From NCBI GenBank assembly GCA_019348515.1, contig JAHWJF010000133.1:1-8208 (forward strand): DNA of 8,208 nt, written 5' to 3'. Under the pieces are notes generated by a model. It worked only from the letters and a program-made list of their open reading frames with translations. It did no database searches and had not been told where the DNA came from. Shown here one piece after another: positions 1 through 6,237 of this stretch (position 1 is its first letter; each line of letters starts with the position of its first letter). Position numbers and translations under genes: made by a program. The stretch is from Chloroflexota bacterium. GTDB lineage: Bacteria > Chloroflexota > Chloroflexia > Thermomicrobiales > UBA6265.

Positions 1-847
1 CCTGCCCGGTCGCCGCTGCCGGCGTTGCCGCCACCGCGGTGGTCTCCGTCAGCGACGCTTCGGAGATCCCCGGCGGAGGCACGTCCGGGCCGATCATCGC
101 CACCACAAACGATACGGACTCACTCTCCGCGCCACCGGGCGCCGCCGCCACCTGGAGCTCACCGCTGAAACTCGCGGCTTCTCCCGCAAGGAGCACCACA
201 GGCTCGCTGTCCGGACGACCGACGTTGGCCGCGCCACCGGTGACGAGAATGACGTTCTTGGCGCCGGAATCGGGGATTGTAAAAACCTCATCCCCGACCA
301 GGGTCGCGCTCAGGAGATCGAGATCGCGCAATCCTTCCGGCGCGGGGAAAGCCTGCCCCGGCTGGAGCACGGTGGCGTCCGAGGGAGGGGCTGGGGCATC
401 GACCGGCACCAGCTCGATTGAGAGATAGCTGACCGGTTGCCCGCTGAGACTCGAACGCTGCTGGACGGTTCCCGCCCGCACCAGTGCTGCTTCGCCAGTA
501 CCAAGCCGGACTTGCTCTCCCGTCTCCTGATCGACAAGCAGGAGCGGGCCGGCCGAGGCGAGAACGAACCCGAGGGGACGCTCCTCAAACGGGGCATCCT
601 CCGGCGTGAGTGCCCGCGTGCGGACGGTGCGCCAGACGGCGTCTCCGTCCGGAAGCTCGACCACCCCTTGGGCGATCACCTGCGCGGGACCACTCGCCGG
701 CGAGAATTCCTGGTCTTCCTGACGCGCGGCAGCGGGAAGGACTGTCCAGGCCATCAAGAACAGCAGCGAAAGAATGAACGCGTGCACAACGTTCGGTGGA
801 GGCTGGTCCGCGGTTTCCACGCGGCCGCAACGAGCATGGCGGCGCAT
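1..847 (-). CDS. Predicted secreted tandem cupin-like protein, C-terminus cut by window edge
   Basis: Reading the minus strand leftward from 847 gives 282 codons without a stop, running off the window at base 1, so the C-terminus is missing. The N-terminus has an Arg-rich start and a hydrophobic stretch at about residues 20-37 ending in LPAAAR, a plausible Sec signal peptide. Two similar modules follow. The first spans about residues 62-148 and contains VRLGTGEAALVRAG. The second spans about residues 188-254 and contains VVLLAGEAASFSG. Each has a beta-strand, turn, L-x-x-GEAA pattern and ends in a strand followed by GP or VP, which suggests a double cupin-like beta barrel. No His metal cluster is visible, so an enzymatic role is doubtful. 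Visible residues 260-282 are Ala/Thr-rich and could begin a linker. ATG 847 is preferred to ATG 853 because GGGAGGGG lies 7 nt upstream of it but only 1 nt from the other. The gene follows 965-2119 on the same strand after a 117-bp gap. The fold is inferred and the function unknown. Confidence 0.8.
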   Translation of the reverse strand, partial: MRRHARCGRVETADQPPPNVVHAFILSLLFLMAWTVLPAAARQEDQEFSPASGPAQVIAQGVVELPDGDAVWRTVRTRALTPEDAPFEERPLGFVLASAGPLLLVDQETGEQVRLGTGEAALVRAGTVQQRSSLSGQPVSYLSIELVPVDAPAPPSDATVLQPGQAFPAPEGLRDLDLLSATLVGDEVFTIPDSGAKNVILVTGGAANVGRPDSEPVVLLAGEAASFSGELQVAAAPGGAESESVSFVVAMIGPDVPPPGISEASLTETTAVAATPAAATGQ

Positions 848-854
848 TGACATT

Positions 855-862
855 CCCCTCCC
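855..862 (-). promoter_or_regulatory. Shine-Dalgarno site deciding the start of the 1-847 gene
   Basis: Read on the minus strand this is GGGAGGGG. It lies 7 nt before the ATG at 847 and 1 nt before an in-frame ATG at 853. The spacing favours 847, which gives a protein two residues shorter. Confidence 0.6.
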
Positions 863-893
863 GTCTCTCACCGTTGAGGTCGTCACCTGCTCA

Positions 894-941
894 CCGGCTT
901 GGCCGGCAGTCCGTGGTCAGGGCCTGGGTTGTCCCACCACG
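894..941 (-). other. Structured spacer between two secreted-protein genes
   Basis: This lies within the 117-bp gap between the stop of 965-2119 and the start of the 1-847 gene. Two potential hairpins are visible. One pairs 912-917 (CGTGGT) with 936-941 (ACCACG) and continues with GGG 926-928 pairing CCC 933-935, leaving an 8-nt bulge. The other pairs 894-898 (CCGGC) with 902-906 (GCCGG) around a 3-nt loop. Neither is followed by a U-run on the minus strand, so this is not a convincing intrinsic terminator. It could affect mRNA stability or coupling between the two genes, or be chance pairing in GC-rich sequence. Confidence 0.3.
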
Positions 942-964
942 TCCGCGCCGACTCCACCAACTGG

Positions 965-2119
965 TTACGCGGACTCAGTGGCCGGCTCCGCAGGACCCAC
1001 ACAGGCGTCAGCTAGTGCCGTGACCTCATCAACAGCGCGATCCAGCAACTGACCCCCGTCGGCAACTACCGCCTGGCCCTGCGCCAGGAACTCGGCGTCC
1101 TCTTCCGCCGCGGCTGTGGCGATCAGCCTGAGCCCCCGCGCGTAGGTGCTCAAGGCGGTAATCACGAGCCGGTTCGCCTCCGCGGCCGCCTCGGGCACCG
1201 TGGCCCCACGTTGCGCCTCACCGAGGGAAGCCATGTCTGCCGCGGCCCGGCGCATCGCTACCTCGTCACGCGATGTCACCTCCTGGTTGGCCCCCGCGAC
1301 GGCGGCAAGGGCCTGGGTCTGTGTTAGACCGTCCAAGGTTTGATCGAGCCACGGCTGCAGGTCGGGGCAGTTTTCAACCTGGGGGGTGGCAACCGCCGCC
1401 GTGGATTGTCCCACGTTCACCGGGATTGCTTCGCGAACGACAACACTGGCATTGCCGGTCAGGCTGACCGCGAACGACGGTGGCTCCGTCGCCCCCTCCA
1501 ATAGAGCGCCGACGTAACGCAGGCGTTGTTCGATCCCAGCATCCCCGAAGCGATACACCTCACCGTTCACGGTAAATTCGACGGCCGCTTCCTGGGACAG
1601 TGCGCCGTCGCCGACGACGATGCCAACTCCCGGAGCCTGCCTATGCAAGGTATCCCGCAGCCGGATCGAGAGCTCGGCCACCGGCTGCCCGTCGGCAAAC
1701 GACGTGGGATCATCCCAGGACGCTCCGCCGTCATCGTCAAGAAAGATCTGGAGGACTCCCGCGCCCTCAAATGCCGTAACGTCACCGCGGTCAGACCTGG
1801 ATGAGATCGAAACGCTGCCAGCGTAGGTAAAGCGCGCAGTGCGTTCCGAGGGGGCGTCCTCTGCGAAGAGGAGGGTCGCATCGAGACCGATCACGCTCGT
1901 CAAGTACCCAACCATTTCGACCGTGTCAGGGTGGTAAATGTTGCGACCGGTGAACTCGAGCGACCGTTCACGGATCGGACCGGAGCCAACCTCGACCGGC
2001 ACCGGAGAGGCATCCTGGTGAGCCGCCGCCATCATTGACGGCGATATGAGCCAACCCGCCAGGCTGACAATCAAGGCAAACAACGGCATCGCCATCGTGA
2101 CACGAGGCATTCGGGTCAT
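965..2119 (-). CDS. Predicted secreted two-domain protein of unknown function (384 aa)
   Basis: I do not recognise the family. The first 33 or so residues look like a Sec signal peptide: basic start, hydrophobic PLFALIVSLAGWLI, then MMAAAHQ with a possible AAA cleavage site. Residues of about 40-240 are rich in predicted beta strands and turns (for example ARFTYAGSVSISS, VLQIFLDDDGG, VEFTVNGEVYRFG), suggesting an extracellular beta-sandwich-like domain. Residues of about 250-376 are strongly Ala-rich and helical, with Cys251 (ENCPDL) at the start and Cys373 (DACVGP) at the end. These are well placed to form a disulfide closing a helical bundle. A short Pro/Glu/Ala tail follows. The chosen ATG has a GAGGA about 12 nt upstream, which is longer than ideal; in-frame Met4, Met9 and Met11 are alternatives that leave the signal peptide largely intact. 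The gene is divergent from the cyclase gene and upstream of the 1-847 gene on the same strand. No catalytic motif was seen. Confidence 0.85.
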   Translation of the reverse strand: MTRMPRVTMAMPLFALIVSLAGWLISPSMMAAAHQDASPVPVEVGSGPIRERSLEFTGRNIYHPDTVEMVGYLTSVIGLDATLLFAEDAPSERTARFTYAGSVSISSRSDRGDVTAFEGAGVLQIFLDDDGGASWDDPTSFADGQPVAELSIRLRDTLHRQAPGVGIVVGDGALSQEAAVEFTVNGEVYRFGDAGIEQRLRYVGALLEGATEPPSFAVSLTGNASVVVREAIPVNVGQSTAAVATPQVENCPDLQPWLDQTLDGLTQTQALAAVAGANQEVTSRDEVAMRRAAADMASLGEAQRGATVPEAAAEANRLVITALSTYARGLRLIATAAAEEDAEFLAQGQAVVADGGQLLDRAVDEVTALADACVGPAEPATESA

Positions 2120-2188
2120 GGCACTGCTCGATCCTCGCTATCGTGCGACACCCTTGATGGCGCCAATTCACGTTCACGTCCGTATCCA

Positions 2189-2201
2189 ATCCTAGCAGGA
2201 T
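2189..2201. promoter_or_regulatory. 13-bp inverted repeat overlapping a possible extended -10 element
   Basis: The arms ATCCT and AGGAT are perfectly complementary around AGC. On the minus strand, 2197-2189 reads TGCTAGGAT, which resembles an extended -10 element (TGnTAnnAT) and would place a transcript start near 2182, about 60 nt before the 2119 start codon. No good -35 was found. An inverted repeat over a -10 would suit a repressor site in this divergent region. The evidence is weak because short repeats arise by chance. Confidence 0.25.
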
Positions 2202-2375
2202 CAACAATCACGCTCTGGTCATGGTTCGTCGTACCGGTCCAACACCGAGCCCGCTTTTCTTTGTCGACGCTGACCTGCCGATACGACGACGTGTACGATT
2301 GAGGCTCAGGTTCGGCACGGTCCGTGGCATTGCGGGCCCGGCCACCGGGGGCCGGGGGAACCCGACTCCCGAGCG

Positions 2376-2380
2376 AAGGA
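2376..2380 (+). promoter_or_regulatory. Shine-Dalgarno site selecting the GTG start at 2386
   Basis: AAGGA lies 5 nt before the GTG at 2386. The translation from that GTG reaches the conserved cyclase motif VTFLFTDVEGST within nine residues, as is normal for this family. The upstream in-frame ATG at 2221 would add 55 non-conserved residues. Confidence 0.7.
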
Positions 2381-2385
2381 CACTC

Positions 2386-5364
2386 GTGTCGGAATATCAG
2401 CCGGGGATCGTCACCTTCCTATTCACCGACGTCGAAGGGAGCACCCGTCTTTGGGAAGCGGACCCTCGAGCGATGTCGGTTGCGCTCGCCCGGCATGACG
2501 CCTTGCTCCACGCGGCGATCGAAACCGCCGGCGGCACGGTCTTCAAGACCGTTGGCGATGCGTTCTGCGCCGCGTTTTTCTCGGCCGAAGCAGCGATCCA
2601 GGCGGCGGTCGAGGGCCAACGCGCTCTGGCCGCCGAGGCGCCTCCGTCCGTCACCCCACTGAAGGTCAGAATGGCCATCCACACCGGCCCCGCGGAACGA
2701 CGGGCCGGTGACTATTTCGGTCCTCCGCTGAATCGGGTCGCGCGATTGCTCGCGACCGCGCACGGTGGGCAGATCGTCATTTCGCAAGCTGCCGGCGAGC
2801 TCGCGCGTGAGCATCTTCCGCAAGATCTCTCATTGCGAGACCTCGGGGAGCATGCGCTCAAGGACCTGCTGCAAGCGGAACGCGTCTTCCAGGTGATCGC
2901 GCCGGGGCTCCTCAGGGACTTTCCGCCGCTACGCACTCCGCAACGATTCCTGCACAATGTGCCGCACCCCGCCACGCCGTTGATTGGGCGCGAACGAGAG
3001 ATCGCAGCGGCTCGTGCCACCTTTGGTCTTCTTCCGGTGACGACCGGCAATCCGGAAAGCGGGCAATTCCGCGACCGACAAACCGCGCGGCTGCTCACGC
3101 TTACCGGGCCCGGTGGCGCCGGCAAGACGCGCCTCTCACTCCACCTCGCCGCCGATCTTGGGGCGGAGTTCGCGGATGGCGCGGCCTTCGTCCCGCTTGC
3201 CGATGTAACGAATCCCGATCTTGTCCCAGCGGCCATTGCCTCGACACTCGATATTGGTGATACGAGCGGAGTGTCGCCGCGAGAAGCGATCTTCAACCAT
3301 CTCCGAGACCGCCATCTCCTCCTGGTCCTCGACAACCTGGAACAGGTCATGGGCGCCGCGTCACTCGTGTCTGACCTCCTTGCGGCCTGCCCACGGCTGA
3401 CGATTCTGGCGACCAGCCGGGAACGGCTTGGATTGCGGGCGGAGCAGGAATTGGCGCTGCCACCCCTGGCGCTCCCCAGCTTTCCTCCCAGAACAACAAC
3501 CGCTGGCCGGCTTGAACTGGAGGATGAAGCGTCAGTCGTCATCGACGACATCCGACGCTCGGAAGCAGTGCGCCTCTTTGTCAACCGCGCGCAATCCATA
3601 AAACCGGGTTTTGATGTCACCGCGGATAATGCCGCCGCCGTGGTTGAGATTTGCCAGCGGTTGGACGGCTTGCCCCTTGCCATCGAGCTTGCGGCCGCGC
3701 GACTGCGTCTGCTTTCTCCTCAAGCGTTGCGCGATCGGCTCGACCGACGGCTCGATGCGCTGGGCCACGGTCCTCGCGATCTCCCCGCACGCCAACAGAC
3801 CATGAGGGACACCATCGCGTGGAGTTATGACCTGCTCGACCCGGTCGAGCAGCAGCTCTTTAGCCGGCTATCGATCTTTGCGGGCGGAGCCACGCTTGAA
3901 GCCGCCGAGGCGATTGCAATTGACCTCCCGAGCGATGGGTCGTCCGCTGATCTCGAGTTGCTCGAGTCGCTGGTCGACAAGAACCTGATGCAGCTCATTG
4001 GCGATGAGCCGCGGATGCGGATGCTGCAGACGATCCGTGACTTCGGACAGGAACGACTTGCGGAGAGCGGCGAGCATCAGGTCATCGGGCGGCGTCACGG
4101 TGAGTATTTTCTTGATCTCGCGGAAGAATCGGAGCAGCTGCTCGCGTGCGGCGAGCAGACCCGCTGGCTCGACCGGCTCGACCAGGAACAGCCTAACCTG
4201 CGTGCTGCGATCGACTGGTTCAGGAACCAGGGGCAAACGGAAGAAGCGCTTCGCCTTGCCGGCGCCCTCTGGAGATTCTGGTGGCTGCGGGGCGATCTGG
4301 GTGAAGGCCGGCAGCGGTTAGAATCGCTCCTCGAGGAGTCCGCTCAGGTTGCCCCGGCCGTTCGCGCCAAAGCACTGAATGGCGCCGGAGTGCTCGCGGA
4401 AAGCCAGGGCGACTGGGAGTCAGCGACCCATCTCCATCAGGAGAGCCTGGAGATCTTCCGGCGCATCGACGATCAGCGTGGTGTTGCCTGGTCGCTGAAC
4501 AACCTCGGTGTGGTCGCCATCGACCAGGGCGATTACCGCCGCGCGCAATCGTTACTCGAGGAGAACCTCGCTGTCGCCGAGCGCGCAAACGACAACGCCG
4601 GCATTGCGACCGCCTTGACCGACCTCGGCTTGATCGCCCATCACCAGGAGGACTACGAGCGAGCAACGGCGTTATGGACACGCAGCCTCGCCCTCTTTCG
4701 CGCGCTGGGCGACGGGTCGCGCATAGCCCGGGCGCTCAACAATCTCGGGACCATTGCCATGCAACTCGGCGAGTACGAGCGGGCGCATGCGCTTTTGACC
4801 GAGAGTCTGGAACTCCACCGCAGCGTCGGCGACCGGCAGGGAATCGCCGGTACGCTCAACAACCTCGCGGACACCACCGCCAACCTGGGGGATGCAGAGA
4901 CGGCGATGGGGCTGTTTCGCGAAAGCCATCTCCTGGCCATGGAGGGTGGGAACCGGCCCCACGCCGCAATCGCCATGGAGAACCTGGCCGCCCTGACCCG
5001 ACAACACGGTGAAGAACGCGTTGCCCACACCCGCTACCGAGAAGCGTTGCTCTTGTACCGTGCCGTCGCCGACCAGCTTGGGATCGTCAGTTGTCTCGGT
5101 GGTCTGGCGTTTATCGCCGCCGGTCAGGGACGCGCCGGGGAAGCCGTGACCCTTCTTGGCGCGACGTCGCATCTCTGTGACTCGCACGACCAGCTCTCAT
5201 TGCCGGGACTCGGTGAGGCTGTCGTCGCGTTGCGGCAGACGATGGGCGACACGGCCTTCGATGCGGCCTGGCAGATTGGTGGGACTATGCCGATCGACGA
5301 CGTCATAGACCACATCGCGGGCCAGAGCCGGTTGCCCTCGTCCTCGATGCGGCGTACCTTGTAG
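2386..5364 (+). CDS. Class III adenylate cyclase / NB-ARC ATPase / TPR signalling protein (992 aa)
   Basis: Numbering is from GTG 2386. Residues of about 8-175 form a class III cyclase domain. Asp15 (FTDVEGST) and Asp58 (VGDAF) fit the metal ligands, Lys54 and Asp109 the purine-recognition pair typical of ATP, and Asn116 and Arg120 (NRVAR) the transition-state pair. The D-7-N-4-R spacing is canonical, so it looks active and cAMP-forming. Residues of about 200-440 form an NB-ARC/STAND ATPase: Walker A GPGGAGKT 241-248, Walker B LLLVLD ending at Asp316, TSR 343-345 and GLPLA 428-432. A winged-helix-like segment (about 470-510) precedes helical repeats, including seven 40-residue TPRs at 663-942. 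The C-terminus (DAAWQIGG, then a short Ser/Arg tail) resembles the segment that precedes a LuxR HTH in related proteins, but no HTH follows. Likely cytosolic, with no membrane segment. ATP binding and TPR ligands presumably gate cyclase output; the signal is unknown. It converges on the 5383-5949 gene, leaving 18 bp. Confidence 0.95.
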   Translation: MSEYQPGIVTFLFTDVEGSTRLWEADPRAMSVALARHDALLHAAIETAGGTVFKTVGDAFCAAFFSAEAAIQAAVEGQRALAAEAPPSVTPLKVRMAIHTGPAERRAGDYFGPPLNRVARLLATAHGGQIVISQAAGELAREHLPQDLSLRDLGEHALKDLLQAERVFQVIAPGLLRDFPPLRTPQRFLHNVPHPATPLIGREREIAAARATFGLLPVTTGNPESGQFRDRQTARLLTLTGPGGAGKTRLSLHLAADLGAEFADGAAFVPLADVTNPDLVPAAIASTLDIGDTSGVSPREAIFNHLRDRHLLLVLDNLEQVMGAASLVSDLLAACPRLTILATSRERLGLRAEQELALPPLALPSFPPRTTTAGRLELEDEASVVIDDIRRSEAVRLFVNRAQSIKPGFDVTADNAAAVVEICQRLDGLPLAIELAAARLRLLSPQALRDRLDRRLDALGHGPRDLPARQQTMRDTIAWSYDLLDPVEQQLFSRLSIFAGGATLEAAEAIAIDLPSDGSSADLELLESLVDKNLMQLIGDEPRMRMLQTIRDFGQERLAESGEHQVIGRRHGEYFLDLAEESEQLLACGEQTRWLDRLDQEQPNLRAAIDWFRNQGQTEEALRLAGALWRFWWLRGDLGEGRQRLESLLEESAQVAPAVRAKALNGAGVLAESQGDWESATHLHQESLEIFRRIDDQRGVAWSLNNLGVVAIDQGDYRRAQSLLEENLAVAERANDNAGIATALTDLGLIAHHQEDYERATALWTRSLALFRALGDGSRIARALNNLGTIAMQLGEYERAHALLTESLELHRSVGDRQGIAGTLNNLADTTANLGDAETAMGLFRESHLLAMEGGNRPHAAIAMENLAALTRQHGEERVAHTRYREALLLYRAVADQLGIVSCLGGLAFIAAGQGRAGEAVTLLGATSHLCDSHDQLSLPGLGEAVVALRQTMGDTAFDAAWQIGGTMPIDDVIDHIAGQSRLPSSSMRRTL
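4372..5211 (+). repeat. Seven tandem 40-residue TPR units inside the cyclase gene
   Basis: The protein repeats with a strict 40-residue (120-nt) period. Units begin ALNGAGVL, SLNNLGVV, ALTDLGLI, ALNNLGTI, TLNNLADT, AMENLAAL and CLGGLAFI. The shared pattern is a leading L-N-N-L-G, a QGDY-like turn about 13 residues in, and a second helix of the ESLELFR type. The 40-residue spacing, rather than 34, is typical of the TPR_12 and kinesin-light-chain-like type found in STAND proteins. The last two units are the most diverged. Confidence 0.9.
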
Positions 5365-5382
5365 CGCGTACCTGGTCCCGTC

Positions 5383-5949
5383 CTAATCGACGCTGATGTC
5401 CGCGATGACCCATTGAACGTCGCCAGCGACGAGATTGCCCGCGGCCTCATAGACGAATGTGTTGTCGCTGGCCTGTGTTTGGGCGCCGTCGCGCGCGGCC
5501 GGCGTATTCACTTGAATCTCGATGCGGTCCAGCGCTGATCCCGGGCGCCCTCCATCGGTCGCCCAGATCACGAACGGGTAGTCACCTTCCCCATTGACCT
5601 GCATTCGGCCTCGCACCTCGGCCGTGCTCGCTCGATCACTGCTCGGGATGCACTGGCCGACGTCGAGGCTCTGCATCTGGAGATCAGTTCCCGCCTCACT
5701 CCACTGAATGGCTCCCAGCACCAGGGTCGTTCCTTCCGGAAGCTGGACGGATGAAGCGAAGAGGCCGAAGTTGGCCAATCGCGGTTCCTCCGTCCCTTCG
5801 AGCTGAGCAAGGCCGCCACCGCTCATGCCGCGTTGCAGGATCACCCGCGCGGCAACGTCGGGAGGCTTCGGTACGGCGAGCGCCAGAGCGCCGATTCCAG
5901 CAGCCAGGACACCACGCCGCGCGAGGGATCGTCGAGAATGTACGTCCAT
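5383..5949 (-). CDS. Small Tat-exported beta-sandwich-like protein of unknown function (188 aa)
   Basis: The N-terminus carries two Arg pairs, SRRSLA (5-10) and ARRGVLAAG (10-18), before a hydrophobic stretch ending near LALAVP. This fits a twin-arginine signal; the second pair, next to the hydrophobic stretch, is the better candidate. The mature part of about 155 residues is beta-rich with one cysteine (Cys100). Residues 119-147 (NGEGDYPFVIWATDGG, then GSALDRIEIQV) resemble a recurrent pattern of small secreted proteins, related to the so-called post-COAP-1 type, in which a G-x-G-x-Y-x-F strand precedes an A-x-DGG turn. That resemblance is from memory and is not a firm family assignment. No catalytic residues are evident. 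The start is secure: AAAGGAGGTT sits with 6 nt between GGAGG and ATG. It is divergent from the CRP-like gene across 288 bp and convergent with the cyclase gene. Confidence 0.88.
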   Translation of the reverse strand: MDVHSRRSLARRGVLAAGIGALALAVPKPPDVAARVILQRGMSGGGLAQLEGTEEPRLANFGLFASSVQLPEGTTLVLGAIQWSEAGTDLQMQSLDVGQCIPSSDRASTAEVRGRMQVNGEGDYPFVIWATDGGRPGSALDRIEIQVNTPAARDGAQTQASDNTFVYEAAGNLVAGDVQWVIADISVD

Positions 5950-5953
5950 AATG

Positions 5954-5963
5954 AACCTCCTTT
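5954..5963 (-). promoter_or_regulatory. Near-perfect Shine-Dalgarno site of the 188-aa exported protein
   Basis: Read on the minus strand this is AAAGGAGGTT, an almost complete match to the anti-Shine-Dalgarno sequence, with 6 nt between GGAGG and the ATG at 5949. It is the strongest ribosome binding site in the window and suggests a well-translated protein. Confidence 0.85.
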
Positions 5964-6058
5964 GCTCCAGTGAACTCGAAAGCCGTTGCGCCGTCCTCCT
6001 CGGGCCGCCCGGCCTTGCTCAACGCGTGAGTCAGGCCGGCGTCATTGGGCGGGATCAT

Positions 6059-6074
6059 GCGCGGGGATCCGCGC
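6059..6074. other. GC-rich 6-bp hairpin in the divergent region
   Basis: GCGCGG (6059-6064) pairs perfectly with CCGCGC (6069-6074) around a GGAT loop. No T-run follows on either strand, so it is not an intrinsic terminator. It lies 110 bp before the start of the 5383-5949 gene and 164 bp before the CRP-like gene. It could be an operator or a leader structure, or chance. Confidence 0.25.
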
Positions 6075-6162
6075 CGCGGCAGCAACACTACAGCACGTAG
6101 CGTCGCATAACGCCGTCAAGCACTTGGCGTTCGTACCGTCAACTCCGGAACACGTGTCCAGA

Positions 6163-6178
6163 CATCGACATGTGGATG
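6163..6178. promoter_or_regulatory. 16-bp near-palindrome upstream of the CRP-like gene, candidate operator
   Basis: CATCGACATGTGGATG is a 16-bp palindrome with one mismatched pair (positions 5 and 12). A perfect 8-bp palindrome ACACGTGT lies just upstream at 6150-6157, 17 bp centre to centre. CRP/FNR proteins bind two-fold symmetric sites of this size, so autoregulation is possible. If the weak extended -10 at 6196-6204 is real, the 16-bp site would be centred near -40, the position of class II CRP activation. It does not match the E. coli TGTGA-N6-TCACA consensus. Confidence 0.35.
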
Positions 6179-6195
6179 AAGTCAACGTGGCGTCA

Positions 6196-6204
6196 TGATA
6201 CGGT
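6196..6204 (+). promoter_or_regulatory. Weak extended -10 candidate for the CRP-like gene
   Basis: TGATACGGT fits a TGnTA start but is poor in its last bases. The hexamer 17 bp upstream (ATGAAG) matches the -35 consensus at only three positions. A transcript start near 6211 would leave a leader of about 27 nt. A poor -35 would fit an activator-dependent promoter, but the match is weak. Confidence 0.2.
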
Positions 6205-6237
6205 GATGATCGATAGTCATAGCTGGAGGAGAGGCGC

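Larger units (their letters stand above)
2120..2385. other. Divergent intergenic region between secreted-protein and cyclase genes
   Basis: This 266-bp region separates two divergent starts and should hold promoters for both. It contains a tandem hexamer TTCACG-TTCACG at 2167-2178 and the inverted repeat at 2189-2201. A weak plus-strand -10-like TACGAT lies at 2294-2299 with no good -35. The reading frame of the cyclase gene stays open back to ATG 2221, but that stretch encodes an Arg/Pro/Gly-rich sequence unlike any domain, so I treat it as untranslated. Confidence 0.4.

Noticed and set aside
39..850. Plus- and minus-strand open frames in the left region
   Set aside because: They are low-complexity Arg/Ser/Pro sequences overlapping the open minus-strand frame that has a signal peptide, a ribosome binding site and repeated domain structure.
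2712..3683. Long minus-strand open frame opposite the cyclase gene
   Set aside because: It is Ser/Arg-rich with no domain and mirrors the codon bias of the strongly supported plus-strand NB-ARC region, so it is a shadow frame.
5352..5373. 8-bp direct repeat GCGTACCT spanning the stop of the cyclase gene
   Set aside because: Two short copies 14 bp apart, with no flanking structure or mobile-element sequence, are within chance expectation.
5365..5382. Possible bidirectional terminator between the convergent genes
   Set aside because: The 18-bp gap has no inverted repeat and no T-run on either strand.
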